Shown in pieces: positions 6,493-6,903 of a DNA stretch of 6,903 nucleotides. The position numbers and the translations under genes are program-made. Below the pieces are notes generated by a model. That model was not told the origin of the DNA. It did not search any database and worked only from the letters and a program-made list of their open reading frames with translations. The stretch's first letter is position 1; the number at the start of each line of letters is the position of its first letter. The DNA lies in assembly GCA_947258905.1 (NCBI GenBank), contig CAMYKF010000145.1, positions 1-6,903 on the forward strand. The letters are read 5' to 3'. The DNA comes from an uncultured Pirellulaceae bacterium (GTDB lineage: Bacteria > Planctomycetota > Planctomycetia > Pirellulales > Pirellulaceae).

Positions 6493-6511
6493 TTCCGGCA
6501 AATGGCCGGAA
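6493..6511. repeat. Perfect 7-bp hairpin
   Basis: Arms ttccggc (6493-6499) and gccggaa (6505-6511) enclose a 5-base loop. No T-run follows on either strand, so it is not an intrinsic terminator. It lies between two divergent regulator genes and could be an operator or a chance structure; the word ttccggc also occurs about 50 bases to the left without a partner. Confidence 0.4.
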
Positions 6512-6666
6512 AACTGCCCCTGGCAAACTCGTCTCAAGTCGCTCCAGTCGGCCCGGGGAAACTACAAATTCGGGATTTCTCGCTTTGACGGGGTCTGATC
6601 GCAACCTAGCTTTTTTCAGCAACCGTTGTTTTTTTTCACCTTACACGCTGGTCGATGTCGCCGTGC

Positions 6667-6686
6667 ATCACCACCGCGGTGTCGAT
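6667..6686. promoter_or_regulatory. Interrupted palindrome upstream of the second response regulator
   Basis: A perfect 10-bp palindrome, caccgcggtg (6672-6681), is flanked symmetrically by ATC (6667-6669) and GAT (6684-6686), with two mismatched positions between on each side. It ends 13 bases before the ATG at 6700. The symmetry fits a binding site for a dimeric regulator, perhaps one of the two regulators here. If the in-frame ATG at 6655 is the true start, this would lie inside the coding region. Confidence 0.35.
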
Positions 6687-6699
6687 TTCCGAAAGACCC

Positions 6700-6903
6700 A
6701 TGAATCAACCCAACGCCAAATCACTGCCCCAAATGCTGCTGGTCGACGATGATCGTCACCTGCTGGAATCGATGTCCAGCTGGCTGGGCACGCAAGGCTT
6801 CGCCGTCCATTCCGCCGATGGATGCAGCACCGCCCGACAAATCATTGATAACTGCCCGCTGGATGTCGCCGTGGTCGATTTGCGGCTGGGCGATGGCGAC
6901 GGC
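6700..6903 (+). CDS. Response regulator, N-terminal receiver domain (3' end cut by window)
   Basis: The 68 visible residues are the first half of a receiver domain: MLLVDDDRHLLESMSSWL with the acidic residues Asp16-Asp18, then DVAVVDLRLGDGDG with Asp60 as the expected phosphoacceptor. Unlike the left-hand regulator, the acidic cluster is intact. The VDDDRHLLESM and LRLGDGDG wording is what I would expect in NtrC-like or Fis-type response regulators, but the output domain lies outside the window, so the subfamily is open. The ATG at 6700 has only a weak purine stretch (gaaag) upstream. An in-frame ATG at 6655 would add 15 residues (MSPCITTAVSISERP) that do not look like receiver sequence. It is divergent from the LuxR-type regulator and separated from it by 391 bp. 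Confidence 0.88.
   Translation, partial: MNQPNAKSLPQMLLVDDDRHLLESMSSWLGTQGFAVHSADGCSTARQIIDNCPLDVAVVDLRLGDGDG

Larger units (their letters stand above)
6309..6699. other. 391-bp regulatory gap between divergent response regulator genes
   Basis: I see no supported gene here; the plus-strand open frame that covers part of it is the shadow of the regulator gene. It holds a candidate promoter for the minus-strand regulator (6380-6408), a perfect hairpin (6493-6511), two T-runs on the plus strand (6611-6616 and 6629-6636) and a palindrome (6667-6686). A plus-strand TTGACG at 6585-6590 with TAGCTT at 6607-6612 (16-bp spacer) is a weak promoter candidate for the right-hand gene. The length is generous and leaves room for a regulatory RNA, but none can be recognised. 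Confidence 0.5.

Noticed and set aside
6503..6518. GG-N10-GC spacing resembling a sigma-54 promoter (tggccggaaaactgcc)
   Set aside because: Several consensus bases do not match, and the site overlaps the 6493-6511 hairpin; the spacing alone is common by chance.

Overview
The window looks like chromosomal DNA from a planctomycete, probably of the Pirellulales type. This is an inference from gene content. It holds a DUF1570-family lipoprotein with an HEALHQ motif, a lipoprotein/TPR gene pair that resembles a planctomycete family, a secreted HEAT-like protein, coding DNA that is moderately GC-rich, and Shine-Dalgarno sequences that are often weak or absent. No tRNA, rRNA, CRISPR array, transposase or phage gene was seen.

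Layout, left to right. (1) Positions 2-643, plus strand: the C-terminal two thirds of an aspartate carbamoyltransferase (PyrB), cut by the window edge. (2) Positions 644-790: an intergenic gap filled by nested inverted repeats, lying between convergent genes. (3) Positions 791-1902, minus strand: a lipoprotein gene followed 17 bp later by a TPR gene; the pair may be two pieces of one broken gene. (4) Positions 1903-2171: an intergenic gap with GC-rich hairpins whose ends are inverted copies of each other. (5) Positions 2172-4422, minus strand: a tight two-gene operon of a secreted HEAT-like/beta-rich protein and a parvulin peptidyl-prolyl isomerase. (6) Positions 4529-5632, plus strand, divergent from that operon: a DUF1570 lipoprotein with a gluzincin-like zinc site. 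(7) Positions 5616-6308, minus strand: a NarL/LuxR-type response regulator whose 3' end overlaps the DUF1570 gene by 17 bp. (8) Positions 6309-6699: a regulatory gap with a candidate promoter, a hairpin and a palindrome. (9) Positions 6700-6903, plus strand: the start of a second response regulator, cut by the right edge.

Functionally, the middle of the window is an envelope cluster of exported proteins: a foldase-like PPIase co-transcribed with a secreted protein, next to a divergent lipoprotein with a predicted protease fold. The right end is a signalling pair, two divergent response regulators with no histidine kinase in view. I found no clear sign of a new defence or mobile system. The best leads are the apparently split lipoprotein-TPR gene, the missing carbamoyl-phosphate-binding motif at the cut end of pyrB, and the two palindromic intergenic elements.
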